From: Hydrogenovibrio kuenenii DSM 12350
Lineage (GTDB): Bacteria; Pseudomonadota; Gammaproteobacteria; Thiomicrospirales; Thiomicrospiraceae
Assembly (NCBI RefSeq): GCF_000526715.1
Contig: NZ_JAGP01000001.1
Coordinates: 186,001 to 250,000 of the forward strand
DNA length: 64,000 nt
Direction: 5' to 3'
Positions within the stretch are counted from its first letter, which is position 1, and each line of letters starts with the position of its first letter. The notes under the pieces are model-generated. The model made no database searches. It was given only the letters and a program-made list of their open reading frames with translations, and was not told the DNA's origin. Shown here piece by piece: positions 43,071 through 51,964 of this stretch. The translations under genes and the position numbers were made by a program.

Positions 43071-43979
43071 ATGAAAAGAACATTGATACTCATCATGACT
43101 TTGGTTTCATTTCTTGCTTTTGCTCAGGTAGCAGAAGCGAAACGTTTCGGCTTTGGTGGTAGTTATGGCTACTCGAAAAAAATTGCGCCTCAGCAATATA
43201 GTAAACGACCAGCATCCCCTAACTATCAAAAAGCAAAACCACAAGCATCTGCTGGTCAAAGACCAGCAAGCGGAGCCTCTAGATGGTTGGGGCCTTTGGC
43301 GGGAATTGCGGCGGGCGGTTTATTAGCTGCGATGTTATTCGGTGATGGTTTTCAAGGTATTCAGCCGTTTGATATTTTGATTTTTATCTTAATTGCTTTT
43401 GTACTGATGAGTTTCTTCCGTAGACGTCAGCAGCCTGTTTATACCTCTTCTTATGATCAAAGAGCGGGCGAAGCTGGTCAACCTGCCTATCGTGAATCTT
43501 ACGAGCAGCAATATGAGCAAAACCCTCAAACAGCACCAAGTCACAATTTGCAGGGTTCAATGATAGGATCAGCTATTTCGGATGATGCCCAGAGCGTAGA
43601 AGAAATGCCAAGCTGGTTTAACAAAGACGATTTTCTTGAGAACGCAAAGCACCATTTTGTTGAAGTACAAAAGGCTTGGGATGCACAAGATCTGACGGAA
43701 ATTCGTGCTTATTGCGCACCTGAGCTGATAGATGCACTTGAAAAAGATATGCAAGGTGTTGATATGGCCGCTAACTTTACTCAGGTTGACGAGTTACGAG
43801 CAGATATTGCAGATACGGTTGTTGATGGCAATTATTTCATTGTCAGTGTGCGCTTTTCTGGCTTTATTGTTGAAGAGCAGGGTGGTTTTGCCCATGCCTT
43901 TAATGAAATCTGGCATATTCGACGTTTGACTGCAGGTGAAGGGGATTGGCAAATAGCCGGTATTCAACAAACTGCTTAG
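43071..43979 (+). CDS. Tim44-domain membrane protein
   Basis: A 302-residue protein with a signal peptide or N-terminal anchor (residues 1-23, ending AEAK). A Gly/Ser/Tyr-rich segment (residues 25-70) follows. Two hydrophobic segments (about 75-92, GPLAGIAAGGLLAAMLFG, and 100-117) come before a linker. The Tim44-like fold covers residues 185-300 (FLENAKHHFVEVQKAWDAQDLTEIRAYCAP and a closing EIWHIRR). Tim44-like bacterial proteins are membrane-associated and of unclear function. A GAGGAAA ribosome site precedes ATG 43071. Confidence 0.8.
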   Translation: MKRTLILIMTLVSFLAFAQVAEAKRFGFGGSYGYSKKIAPQQYSKRPASPNYQKAKPQASAGQRPASGASRWLGPLAGIAAGGLLAAMLFGDGFQGIQPFDILIFILIAFVLMSFFRRRQQPVYTSSYDQRAGEAGQPAYRESYEQQYEQNPQTAPSHNLQGSMIGSAISDDAQSVEEMPSWFNKDDFLENAKHHFVEVQKAWDAQDLTEIRAYCAPELIDALEKDMQGVDMAANFTQVDELRADIADTVVDGNYFIVSVRFSGFIVEEQGGFAHAFNEIWHIRRLTAGEGDWQIAGIQQTA

Positions 43980-44115
43980 AGTGGTTGATGGTGCTGAAGT
44001 GTCTTGGAAGCTCGAATTTCCATAGATTTTCTGCTAAGGTTATTTCGCGGAATTGCTGAATTGTTCAATTTGGTTTATGAAGCTAGTCAGTTTGCGTAAA
44101 GGAAGGAGTCTGGTG

Positions 44116-44565
44116 ATGAAACGCAGTGCTTGGGTTGCTTTGGTAATGTTGTTAACGTCAGTCATGTTTTTATCGGGCTGTTCTAAAGATCCAGTAAAAA
44201 TTGTGTCGGCAAAATTGGTTGATAATATTGATAAGGGGTCTGGTAATTTTGATCGAATGTTGCAGATTTGTTTTGATAAGCCAATATCTTCCGATTATTA
44301 CCATACCGTAGTGATCGTCACGCAACAGAACTTTAAATTAAGTGGTGGAAATACCATTCGACCTTTGGCTTCCGATCCCGATAATAAATGCATGTTGAGA
44401 AATCTGTATAATTACATCAATAAAGATTCTCCTATGGGTGCGCGTCAGATGATTAAAGATTACATGACACCAGGTAATATCAGTCAAGTACTCATCAAGA
44501 TTTATGACGAGAAGCCTGAAGGTAAAGAATTGCCAATTGCTCAAGCTTTGTTTAAAAACCTGTAA
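44116..44565 (+). CDS. Predicted lipoprotein of unknown function
   Basis: A 149-residue protein from ATG 44116, chosen because GGAAGGAG precedes it and because it then begins with a proper lipoprotein signal (MKRSAWVALVMLLTSVMFLSGC). The lipobox is LSGC with lipidated cysteine at residue 22. The mature part (KDPVKIVSAKLVDNIDKGSGNFDRMLQICFDKP) matches no family I know. It has two further cysteines that might form a disulphide. A strong terminator follows at 44596. Confidence 0.72.
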   Translation: MKRSAWVALVMLLTSVMFLSGCSKDPVKIVSAKLVDNIDKGSGNFDRMLQICFDKPISSDYYHTVVIVTQQNFKLSGGNTIRPLASDPDNKCMLRNLYNYINKDSPMGARQMIKDYMTPGNISQVLIKIYDEKPEGKELPIAQALFKNL

Positions 44566-44595
44566 TCCTGTTTAAAGCTAGGACGAGTTTGGAAT

Positions 44596-44622
44596 AAGCC
44601 CGGTACTGCACCGGGCTTTTTT
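44596..44622 (+). terminator. Rho-independent terminator before truD
   Basis: AAGCCCGG and CCGGGCTT form a strong GC-rich stem with a 7-base loop, followed by a run of six T. It separates the lipoprotein transcript from truD. Confidence 0.92.
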
Positions 44623-44645
44623 GTGTCGGTTTAATGGAAATAAAA

Positions 44646-45746
44646 ATGTCGGAAAAAAACATTTGTTTTGATATGAATGCCTTGGCCTATGCTTATGGTA
44701 AGCCTGCTGTAACAGCAACTCTAAAATCTTCTCCTGAAGATTTTAGAGTTGAAGAGCAAATTGCTTTTTCTTTGCTTGGAGAAGGTGAGCATTTATGGAT
44801 ATGGGTTGAAAAGACGGGTCAAAACACTGATTGGGTTGCCAAACAAATCGCCAGTTATATTGGCATTACCTCTCGGGAAATGGGGGTGGCGGGTAAGAAG
44901 GATCGTCATGCCATAACTTATCAGTGGATGAGCTGTCATTTACCGGGAAAACCCGATCCTGATTTTTTAAAATTATCTATCCCTGGTGTCAGGGTGTTAA
45001 AGGCTGTTCGACATAACCGAAAGCTGCAAACTGGCGGGTTGAGTGGTAACCGTTTTCAAATCACATTGAATAATGTTGAAGGTGGACTTGAACAAATTGA
45101 AGAACGCCTAAAAGCCATTCAAGTGCATGGTGTGCCAAATTATTTCGGTGAGCAACGTTTTGGCAATGATATGCAGAACCTAGCGCAGGCATCACGTCTG
45201 TTTAATGGTGAGATTAAACCTAAGCGTCATCAAAAATCGCTTTACCTGTCTGCTGCGCGTTCTTGGATGTTTAATGAAGAGTTGAGTGAGCGTATTCAAC
45301 AAAATACATGGAATCAGGCAATTGAGGGTGATGTGTTCCAATTGCAAGGGTCGCAAAAATGTTTTGTATCGGAAGTGGATGTTGAAATTCAGCAGCGTGT
45401 GACAGAATTGGATATTCATCCAACTGGCTCCTTAACTGGGCGAGGAAAAAGTTTAGCAACAGCCAAGGTATATGAGCTTGAACAAAGTATTATGGCGAAC
45501 TACCCTTTGTGGCAAACGGGCTTGGAGAAGTTCGGTTTAAAACAAGAGCGTCGTGCATTACGCGTTTTGCCTCAAGACTTGTCCTGGCAACTGGAGGGCG
45601 TAGCGGAAGGTGGTGTGGCTGATGAGCTGCAAGATGGCCTAGAATTTACCCAAACCAGACTTGTTTTGAGTTTTACACTCCCAGCAGGAAGTTATGCCAC
45701 TATGCTGGTGAGAGAAGTGGCTTTGGTTACGTCCGAATTAGTTTGA
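44646..45746 (+). CDS. truD: tRNA pseudouridine(13) synthase TruD
   Basis: A 366-residue pseudouridine synthase. Motif AGKKDRHAITYQWMSCHL near residue 80 holds the catalytic aspartate (KKDRHA). GGLSGNRFQITLNN and VPNYFGEQRFG follow, matching TruD. ATG 44646 is preferred because GGA lies 7 bases upstream; ATG 44634 would add four residues but has no ribosome site. The gene begins only 23 bases after a terminator, so its promoter probably overlaps that hairpin. Its 3' end overlaps the convergent GGDEF gene by 9 bases. Confidence 0.93.
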   Translation: MSEKNICFDMNALAYAYGKPAVTATLKSSPEDFRVEEQIAFSLLGEGEHLWIWVEKTGQNTDWVAKQIASYIGITSREMGVAGKKDRHAITYQWMSCHLPGKPDPDFLKLSIPGVRVLKAVRHNRKLQTGGLSGNRFQITLNNVEGGLEQIEERLKAIQVHGVPNYFGEQRFGNDMQNLAQASRLFNGEIKPKRHQKSLYLSAARSWMFNEELSERIQQNTWNQAIEGDVFQLQGSQKCFVSEVDVEIQQRVTELDIHPTGSLTGRGKSLATAKVYELEQSIMANYPLWQTGLEKFGLKQERRALRVLPQDLSWQLEGVAEGGVADELQDGLEFTQTRLVLSFTLPAGSYATMLVREVALVTSELV

Positions 45747-46811
45747 CATTTCGTCATCGCTTTCAGCCATGCAGAACTGGTTTCTACCGCGCTCTTTGGC
45801 TTTATAAAGAGCTTCATCTGCTGTTTTAAAAAGTTCTTTAAAGGAAGTGTGCTGTGGACTGTGCTGGGCAATACCCGCAGAGAACTTCATATATATCTCG
45901 TCTGAACCAACAGTCAGAGGTGTTTCTGATAGTAGGTTCTGAATTTTTATCATCAGTTTTTCAGCTTGTCGTGCATTGGTTTCCGGCAATAAAAGTACAA
46001 ATTCATCGCCCCCCATGCGAGCAATTAAGTCACTTTTTCTGAGTGCCCGTTTAACGAGTTTAGCGATAAGCTTAATGGATTTGTCGCCAACAAGGTGACC
46101 ATAGTTGTCGTTGATGAGCTTAAAGTGGTCTACGTCAAACACCACTAAACAAAGTGCGGAGATATAGTGACGACTGGCAAGGTTGAAATATTGTTCTGAA
46201 CCATCCAGTAACCCTTGGCGATTTAGTACGCCCGTCATTTGATCGTGGGTAACCAGGTTTTGCAGTTGTTGATTTTGTTCGATGATGGCGGTTTCATAAG
46301 AATGAATTTGCTTACTGAAATGATGTGCCAAAATTCCAATAGCGATTAAGCAAAGGATCAATGAATACAGCGCATCCTCCGATAAATAGGTCGGTAGATA
46401 GCTCTGCGCTAAAAGCACAAAACATAAAGTGAGTATTAAAATACTTAGACCTGTTATGGCATTAATAAAGAAGAAACTAAAGATGATTAGCGGTAGAAAC
46501 CAGATCAAACGAAAACTATTTTCTGGCACCAATAACGCCATGATGCAAAAAAACACAAAGCCAGAAAAAGCCAAAATCAAGGAAATGGAAAGTGCGGTGT
46601 CAGGACGTTTTTTGAAATAACGATAGAGCAGCAGCATTTCCAAGAAGAAAGCGAAATGACTCCATCCTAAAAAGCGTTGATCTTCTGCAAAGTAAAAAAA
46701 CGCAAAGAAGGTGTAACCTAAATTTATAGCGGCACCCAACAATAAAATCAGCTTCAAGGTGCTGACTTTAAAGTCGATAAAACTAGATGGTGACATGTTT
46801 TCAATTTGCAT
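45738..46811 (-). CDS. Membrane diguanylate cyclase (GGDEF)
   Basis: A 357-residue protein whose first 175 residues contain about six hydrophobic segments (such as LILLLGAAINLGYTFFAFFYF and LIIFSFFFINAITGLSILIL). The GGDEF domain follows, with active site RMGGDEFVLLL near residue 260 and a closing LYKAKERGRNQF. It should make c-di-GMP in response to a membrane or envelope signal. The membrane sensor is not one I can name with certainty. It is the third active-looking cyclase of the window. Confidence 0.87.
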   Translation of the reverse strand: MQIENMSPSSFIDFKVSTLKLILLLGAAINLGYTFFAFFYFAEDQRFLGWSHFAFFLEMLLLYRYFKKRPDTALSISLILAFSGFVFFCIMALLVPENSFRLIWFLPLIIFSFFFINAITGLSILILTLCFVLLAQSYLPTYLSEDALYSLILCLIAIGILAHHFSKQIHSYETAIIEQNQQLQNLVTHDQMTGVLNRQGLLDGSEQYFNLASRHYISALCLVVFDVDHFKLINDNYGHLVGDKSIKLIAKLVKRALRKSDLIARMGGDEFVLLLPETNARQAEKLMIKIQNLLSETPLTVGSDEIYMKFSAGIAQHSPQHTSFKELFKTADEALYKAKERGRNQFCMAESDDEMSN

Positions 46812-46883
46812 AATTGAAGCCTGTTTTCCAAGGTTCGCTTTTCATTTTACGTTGAACTACTTAGCTTTGTAAAATAAAGAGCG

Positions 46884-47330
46884 TTACTTTTCTTTTTTCG
46901 CATAAAGCGTTTCTGGGTCAATTAGAGGGTCAGTCAAGATAACTGCCGACTCCGGTGAAATTTCAGTATAAAAACAACTTTTTCGTCCTGTATGGCAGGC
47001 TGGTCCGGTTTGGTCCACCAGTAGCAAAATGGTGTCGCCATCGCAGTCAAGACGCATGGATTTCAAAACTTGTATCTGCCCTGATTCTTCACCCTTACGC
47101 CAGTAAGATTGGCGTGAGCGAGACCAGTAGCAAACTCGTCCGGTCTTTAGCGTTTCAGCAATAGAATCAGCATTCATCCAAGCCATCATTAAGACTTCGC
47201 CTGTATCATGCTGTTGAGCGATAGCGGGTATTAGCCCTTTATCATCAAACTTTAATTGAGACTTTAGCTCTGCCCAGTCAAAAGTGTCACCTTGATGTGC
47301 TTTTTCTAATGATTTAAACGATGTAGTCAT
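46884..47330 (-). CDS. hisI: Phosphoribosyl-AMP cyclohydrolase
   Basis: A 148-residue histidine-biosynthesis enzyme that opens the purine ring of PR-AMP. Family motifs include VLMMAWMNADSIAETLKTGRV with W-S-R-S-R near residue 70, LDCDGDTILLLVDQTGPACHTG with metal-binding cysteines near 108, and KSCFY. The usual fused HisE (pyrophosphohydrolase) part is absent; this is the stand-alone HisI type. No other his genes are in the window. It is 17 bases after the exonuclease gene on the same strand. Confidence 0.92.
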   Translation of the reverse strand: MTTSFKSLEKAHQGDTFDWAELKSQLKFDDKGLIPAIAQQHDTGEVLMMAWMNADSIAETLKTGRVCYWSRSRQSYWRKGEESGQIQVLKSMRLDCDGDTILLLVDQTGPACHTGRKSCFYTEISPESAVILTDPLIDPETLYAKKEK

Positions 47331-47347
47331 TTGGATAGCTCCCGAAC

Positions 47348-48460
47348 TTATTTTGTACGCTTTGCCTGTGCAAAAGCTGAGGCGAACAAGTTGTTGGAAA
47401 TGGTGTTTTTCACTGGTTCTGGCTTTTTCGCTTTGATTTGTGATTTGCGTCCAAGGCTGAGCATTGCATTGAAAAGTTCAGCGGTAGCTTGTGCATCTGC
47501 CAAAGCATCGTGAGCATCGCCAGGGAAAGGTTTGTTCAAAATCTTTTCATAAGCGACAGTTAATTTTGGCGTTTTGTAGAACCAATACATTTGTTCGGAC
47601 TGCCAACGCATTGCGCCAACCAGGTCAGTTGCCAGTTTGGCGACATCAAGCCAAGCGTTATAGTCTAGATCAAATGGCAGTGACTTTTTCTCAGCGCTTT
47701 TTTGTAAATAGGCAAAGTCGGATTCGGTGCTGTATGCCAATACCACATCGGCATCGAGTAGTGCCTGGTGAATGCTGTCCCACACCTCTGTTAAAGAAGG
47801 TGCATCCTGAACCATTTCAGTCGTGATGTTGTGCTTTTCGTTTTCAGGGATATCGTAACCAGGGTTGATTAACTGGTTTAGGATTTCCTTGCCTTCCAAG
47901 TCGCAAATAGAAACTTGAATGACATCGGCATCATCACTGGTGGACACATCGGTTGCTTCAATGTCGATGCAATAGATTTTTTTGCCTTTTAGTTCTTTGT
48001 CATGTTCTTTCAGTTTGAAGTGCGCATCGTTGCGCCCTTCTTGCAGAAGGTTAACAACTTCAGAAGAAGTAAACTCAGCGATTAATTCCGAAAGTTTGCT
48101 GCGAAGTTTTTTAACAGAACGTGTTAAGGATTGGCGCACATCGTCATCTTCACTGGCACGTTCAATAAAAGTGTCCACGCTCATGATTTCATCTTTCACG
48201 ACAAAGTTTTGCAAAATGCTATCGACGATCTTGGCATCTTTAAAGTCCAATGCTTCAAGCGATGGAATTTTAAGCGTAGCACTCAATAGGGCTTTTTCTC
48301 CCTTGGCAGGCGAGGCAATGACTTGAATACCTTTGATATCAAGCCCGTCTGAAGCAGCAACGGCAACAATGTATTCTTTGATGGGCTGGTTACGCTTATC
48401 AATAAAAATGAGTTGCGCATTGCTTTTGTTTGTTTTTTTGACGGCTGATTCTGTGTTCAT
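47348..48460 (-). CDS. DEDDh 3'-5' exonuclease with an extra N-terminal domain
   Basis: A 370-residue protein. The C-terminal half is a DnaQ-like exonuclease. Exo I is YCIDIEATD at residues 163-171. Exo II is around LAYSTESDFAYL near 245, and Exo III is HDALADAQAT near 320. All acidic residues and the histidine are present. Residues 1-160 are a separate region, charged and helical (SLTRSVKKLRSKLSELIAEF), that I do not recognise. It may bind RNA, DNA or a partner. The gene lies before hisI. Confidence 0.78.
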   Translation of the reverse strand: MNTESAVKKTNKSNAQLIFIDKRNQPIKEYIVAVAASDGLDIKGIQVIASPAKGEKALLSATLKIPSLEALDFKDAKIVDSILQNFVVKDEIMSVDTFIERASEDDDVRQSLTRSVKKLRSKLSELIAEFTSSEVVNLLQEGRNDAHFKLKEHDKELKGKKIYCIDIEATDVSTSDDADVIQVSICDLEGKEILNQLINPGYDIPENEKHNITTEMVQDAPSLTEVWDSIHQALLDADVVLAYSTESDFAYLQKSAEKKSLPFDLDYNAWLDVAKLATDLVGAMRWQSEQMYWFYKTPKLTVAYEKILNKPFPGDAHDALADAQATAELFNAMLSLGRKSQIKAKKPEPVKNTISNNLFASAFAQAKRTK

Positions 48461-48590
48461 TGCTTCTCTGACAGGGGTTAAAGTAAATGCGGTATTGTAC
48501 CAGTTTAGGGCTTAGTGAGTAACGCTTAGTCTGTGTCAAGTTTATGAAATTTCTGCAATATCAAATCGCGACAAACTAATTAAAATGAAC

Positions 48591-48610
48591 AAAATCTGCC
48601 AGGCTGGGTG
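48591..48610 (+). repeat. Interspersed repeat copy between nlpC-like and exonuclease genes
   Basis: AAAATCTGCCAGGCTGGG then TG, one G fewer than consensus. It lies in the 166-base gap, 17 bases past the stop of the NlpC/P60 gene (minus strand). Confidence 0.88.
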
Positions 48611-48626
48611 CGGAAGTAGGTAAAAG

Positions 48627-49178
48627 CTAGCGTTTGCTGGTGTAAGCAATTCGGCGGGCTGTCCAGTAATGGCGGCGCCAAAATGAATTGTCCAGATTTG
48701 AAATGGTGACGCCTTCACTACTTGAGGCATGCATGAATCGATGGTTGCCTAGGTAAATACCGTTGTGATGACCGCTGTCGAAAACCCCTAAACCAATATT
48801 GAAGAAAATCACATCACCAGGTTTAAGTTTTGATATGGGGACATAGTGTCCGGTTTTAACCTGCAGCTTGGTGGTTCTGGGTAATAATAAACCAAATTGT
48901 TGCTTGAAAGTCGTCTGGACAAAACCTGAGCAATCAATGCCTTTTCTGCTCTCCCCGCCATAACGATAAGGTGTTTGTTTCCATTTTGAATATTCTCGCA
49001 ATAGCTTTTTTCTCACCGCTTTGGTGTTGGAAAAGTCCGTTTTAAGCTGAGTATAGCTGTGGCTGTGATGAATAGGATAACTGGCTTGTCTTGGAGGAGA
49101 AGTCGCACAGCCTGTTAGCCAAATCACCAGACCAGTGAGTGAAATGAGACTTTTGTAATTAGAAAGATAACGTTGCAT
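48627..49178 (-). CDS. NlpC/P60-family lipoprotein endopeptidase (MepS-like)
   Basis: A 183-residue lipoprotein (LTGC lipobox near residue 21) with a papain-like peptidase domain. The catalytic cysteine is in GIDCSGFVQTTF near 83, the histidine in GHHNGIYLGNHRFMHA near 135, and a third polar residue follows. Family members cleave peptide cross-links in peptidoglycan. It resembles Spr/MepS in length and order. It is followed upstream by a thioredoxin-like gene. Confidence 0.88.
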   Translation of the reverse strand: MQRYLSNYKSLISLTGLVIWLTGCATSPPRQASYPIHHSHSYTQLKTDFSNTKAVRKKLLREYSKWKQTPYRYGGESRKGIDCSGFVQTTFKQQFGLLLPRTTKLQVKTGHYVPISKLKPGDVIFFNIGLGVFDSGHHNGIYLGNHRFMHASSSEGVTISNLDNSFWRRHYWTARRIAYTSKR

Positions 49179-49194
49179 CTTTAGTCAACCAAAA

Positions 49195-49752
49195 CTAGGC
49201 TTTCCATTTGATCGAGCACCCCATTGAAGGGATTTGTTCTAAAGGCCCTTGTCCGGTTTGTGCTACTTGTTTCATTGCTTCGAGTAAGTCGCGTTTTACG
49301 CCTTCAGGAGAGGTTTCTTTTCGAGATTCATCGAGGCGACCACGATATTGTAGTTTCAGCTCAGCGTTATAACCAAAGAAGTCGGGGGTGCAAACCGCGC
49401 CGAAAGCTTTAGCGACTTGTTGTGTTTCGTCCAGAACATAAGGAAATGGAAATCGCCATTGCTCGGCGATGGCCTTCATGTTTTCAAAAGAATCTTCTTT
49501 ATATTCATTGGGATCGTTACTCATAATGGCGATGCTGTTAATGCCGTACTCATCACGTAAGATGCGGGTATCTTCAACTAAACGTTTTTGAATGGCTTTG
49601 ACATAAGGGCAATGGTTGCAGATAAACATAATCAGTAACCCATTTTTCCCTTTTGCTTTTTCAAGAGTCCACATCTGACCATCAATGCCAGGTAGATCAA
49701 AATCAATTGCAGGTTGGTTAAAATCGCAAACAGGGGTGGTTAAGCTGACCAT
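49195..49752 (-). CDS. Thioredoxin-fold protein with CNHC motif
   Basis: A 185-residue soluble protein of the AhpC/TSA-redoxin type. The redox motif is FICNHCPYVKAIQKRLVED near residue 40 (CxxC = CNHC). Other conserved parts are IAIMSNDPNEYKEDSFENMKAIA near 73, and VCTPDFFGYNAELKLQYRGRLDE with the cis-proline region. The family is common in bacteria, and its target is not established. No signal peptide is seen, so it is probably cytosolic. Confidence 0.82.
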   Translation of the reverse strand: MVSLTTPVCDFNQPAIDFDLPGIDGQMWTLEKAKGKNGLLIMFICNHCPYVKAIQKRLVEDTRILRDEYGINSIAIMSNDPNEYKEDSFENMKAIAEQWRFPFPYVLDETQQVAKAFGAVCTPDFFGYNAELKLQYRGRLDESRKETSPEGVKRDLLEAMKQVAQTGQGPLEQIPSMGCSIKWKA

Positions 49753-49772
49753 GTATAGCTCTCCTATATTCG

Positions 49773-51554
49773 TTATGAATCTTCGGTTTTTTCTTTCTTT
49801 GGGCTGCCCGGTGGTGGATAGGCCAAGGTATCTTTAATTGCTGCCTTTTCGTCATCGGAAAAATTAGGGAAAGGTAGTTTTTCTTGTTCAATCAGTTCTT
49901 GAATTTTTGCCTCAGCTTCTTTTTGCACGTCTTCAGGGATGGGGTGTCCTTTGGTGATAACAATGCGTTGCTCTGGCGTGGCAAGGCGAATATTGAGCTT
50001 GTGTAATATATCAAGAATATGGAAATTCAGATCTTCGGCGATAGCCTTCAATTCAGGCAATGACTTTGTGTTGACATAGGCGTTGACTACTATCAAAAAT
50101 GCATCGCGTTCAATTTCTTCAAAGCGTGCTCTGGCTGCGATATCCAGTGTTTTAGGATGAGAGATAATGAGTTCTCTCAGTGCGATGAGTAGCAGCCTGA
50201 GTTGTTCAACGGATGTATCAAGCCTAACGCGGAGTTCTTTTTTATAAAGTCTACGATCAATTTCGGCGTAATTTTCCAATTCTTTTGAAGCAAAAATGGA
50301 GTTGGGAACATGCACGATGGAGCGATTGAGTTTGCGGATGCGGGTTGAACGTAGCCCGATTTCTTCCACTGTTCCTGTAATCTCGCCAAACTTACAAAAA
50401 TCGCCCGGCTTGATGGGGCGGGCAATATAGAGGGTAAAGGCGCCAAAAACGTTTTCGAGCGTTTTTTGTGCAGCCAGAGCAATGGCTAGTGATCCTATCC
50501 CTAACCCTGTTAGAACAGTAGTGAGGCTATAGCCGGCATCACTTAGCCAGCTAAGAATCAGTACGATAACGACCAATACTTTCACGGTTGTGGACAGGGG
50601 TCGGATCAGCGCACGAGAAAATTTTTCATTGAGTTTGTTGATAAGGCGTTGTGCAATCAGTTCGATAATGCCTAGGCTTAAGAACATGATTGCTAAGTAG
50701 TCTAGAATGCCAGATGTTAAAACAACTTTGGCTTGTAGGGATAGCCCAAGCTGGTTAATGCCATATTGCAACAACCATATAGTGACTGCGAAACGGAGTC
50801 CATTTACGAGAAAATGCTGGAAAGCAGTTCTTTCAGGGTAGAGCTTTAGCCAAATGAATCCGAAGAAAGTCGTTAGAAGTTTGATGGCATACCAACTCAG
50901 CACAACAATGAAAACCACACCAACAAATTGCCAGTTTTCCATATGAAAAAACTTAAAGTCAGGTAGGTAGTTAGCGATGGTGGTAGCCCAACTTGGGTAG
51001 CCGAACTCAGACCAAAGTGCAGGGACTTTTATCAATGTGCGGTTAGATATTTTCCAGAGATAACCGACAGCTGGATCGGGCACTTTTTGCAGGTAAACCG
51101 GTATTTTGCCTTTGGTGCTTTTTAGGTAACCAATCAGGTCGCGATAGGGAGGTAGCCCGTCGTTTTGCATGCCATCTGGCGAATTACTGACAGCCGTTAG
51201 ATCAAGAAGGTTTTGTTGCTGCCAGATAATCATTAATTGTTTGAGCAATTTGGGGGCGCCGACTTTTTTTACTTTTTGTGGCAGATAGCGCAAATCCAGA
51301 TAGATGGTTCCCTCTTCATATTTTTTCTGTTTGACGAGTTCTTTGAGGGTTAGTAATGTTGAAAGCGGCGTGCTGCCAGGGCGAACAATTTGTTTATTGG
51401 CATCGATGTTTTCTATAGCAGACTGGCTTCGTTGCTGGGTTTCGATCGCCTCTTTAATGCTTGTTGGCGCAGCTGAAAACGCATATTGAGAAATGCTTAA
51501 AAAAATGACAGCTAAGAAAGTCTGTAGATATGGCAATGAGCGCTGTTTTTTCAT
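49773..51554 (-). CDS. MscS-family mechanosensitive channel with a long N-terminal region
   Basis: A 593-residue protein from ATG 51554, chosen because it then has a proper signal peptide (MKKQRSLPYLQTFLAVIFLSISQYAFSA). Residues 30-200 form a periplasmic extension. Four to five membrane segments follow from about 225. The MscS pore helix region is TTVLTGLGIGSLAIALAAQKTLENVFGAF near 365-393. The beta domain KPGDFCKFGEITGTVEEIGLRSTRIR comes next. It should open under membrane tension. The C-terminal tail is acidic. Confidence 0.87.
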   Translation of the reverse strand: MKKQRSLPYLQTFLAVIFLSISQYAFSAAPTSIKEAIETQQRSQSAIENIDANKQIVRPGSTPLSTLLTLKELVKQKKYEEGTIYLDLRYLPQKVKKVGAPKLLKQLMIIWQQQNLLDLTAVSNSPDGMQNDGLPPYRDLIGYLKSTKGKIPVYLQKVPDPAVGYLWKISNRTLIKVPALWSEFGYPSWATTIANYLPDFKFFHMENWQFVGVVFIVVLSWYAIKLLTTFFGFIWLKLYPERTAFQHFLVNGLRFAVTIWLLQYGINQLGLSLQAKVVLTSGILDYLAIMFLSLGIIELIAQRLINKLNEKFSRALIRPLSTTVKVLVVIVLILSWLSDAGYSLTTVLTGLGIGSLAIALAAQKTLENVFGAFTLYIARPIKPGDFCKFGEITGTVEEIGLRSTRIRKLNRSIVHVPNSIFASKELENYAEIDRRLYKKELRVRLDTSVEQLRLLLIALRELIISHPKTLDIAARARFEEIERDAFLIVVNAYVNTKSLPELKAIAEDLNFHILDILHKLNIRLATPEQRIVITKGHPIPEDVQKEAEAKIQELIEQEKLPFPNFSDDEKAAIKDTLAYPPPGSPKKEKTEDS

Positions 51555-51924
51555 GGGGTGATACCTGAGCTGGACGATTAAGCCATGTGAAGTTGTTAGT
51601 CGCAATATACCTTAAATTTTGTTGAATCGTCCAGAATAAAACTTGTAATAAAATCGTTAAATCTTGAGAGTTGTATTTTCATGCAGAGAAGTAAGGGGTG
51701 AGTTGTCTCCAATAAGGCCACGGACAATATCTCTCGGGTGCGTTACTTTGACAAAGTAGGCTGGTATGTAGGTACAAATAATCGAACGGATTATGTTTGA
51801 TGTTGGTTGTTTTAGTGGCAGGGGTGAATGCTTATGTTATCAAGCCCATTTATGTGGAACAGTTTGGGCGGGCTTAAATTTTTGGTTATCGAGAGCAATG
51901 TGAAGTTTGCAAAGTTTTAGACAT
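51555..51924 (+). other. Intergenic region with coding-like remnants
   Basis: Between the MscS gene and the sodB terminator no intact gene is seen. Bases 51723-51800 read as an open stretch (DNISRVRYFDKVGWYVGTNN) that ends in TGA. A second stretch in another frame begins with ATG 51800 (MLVVLVAGVNAYVIKPIYVE) and ends with TAA at 51875-51877. This looks like the end of a decayed gene or a small hydrophobic peptide. No ribosome site is present, and no homologue is recognised. Confidence 0.35.
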
Positions 51925-51953
51925 AAAAAAACCGGCAACTGCCGGTTTTTTAT
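51925..51953 (-). terminator. Bidirectional terminator downstream of sodB
   Basis: A stem of AACCGGCA and TGCCGGTT lies around AC, with A-runs before and T-runs after on both strands. It is 11 bases past the sodB stop. Confidence 0.92.
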
Positions 51954-51964
51954 AGCGTAAGCAA

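Noticed and set aside
46990-47010. A further repeat copy inside hisI (GCAGGCTGG)
   Set aside because: Only nine bases agree and the flanks differ; chance is likely.
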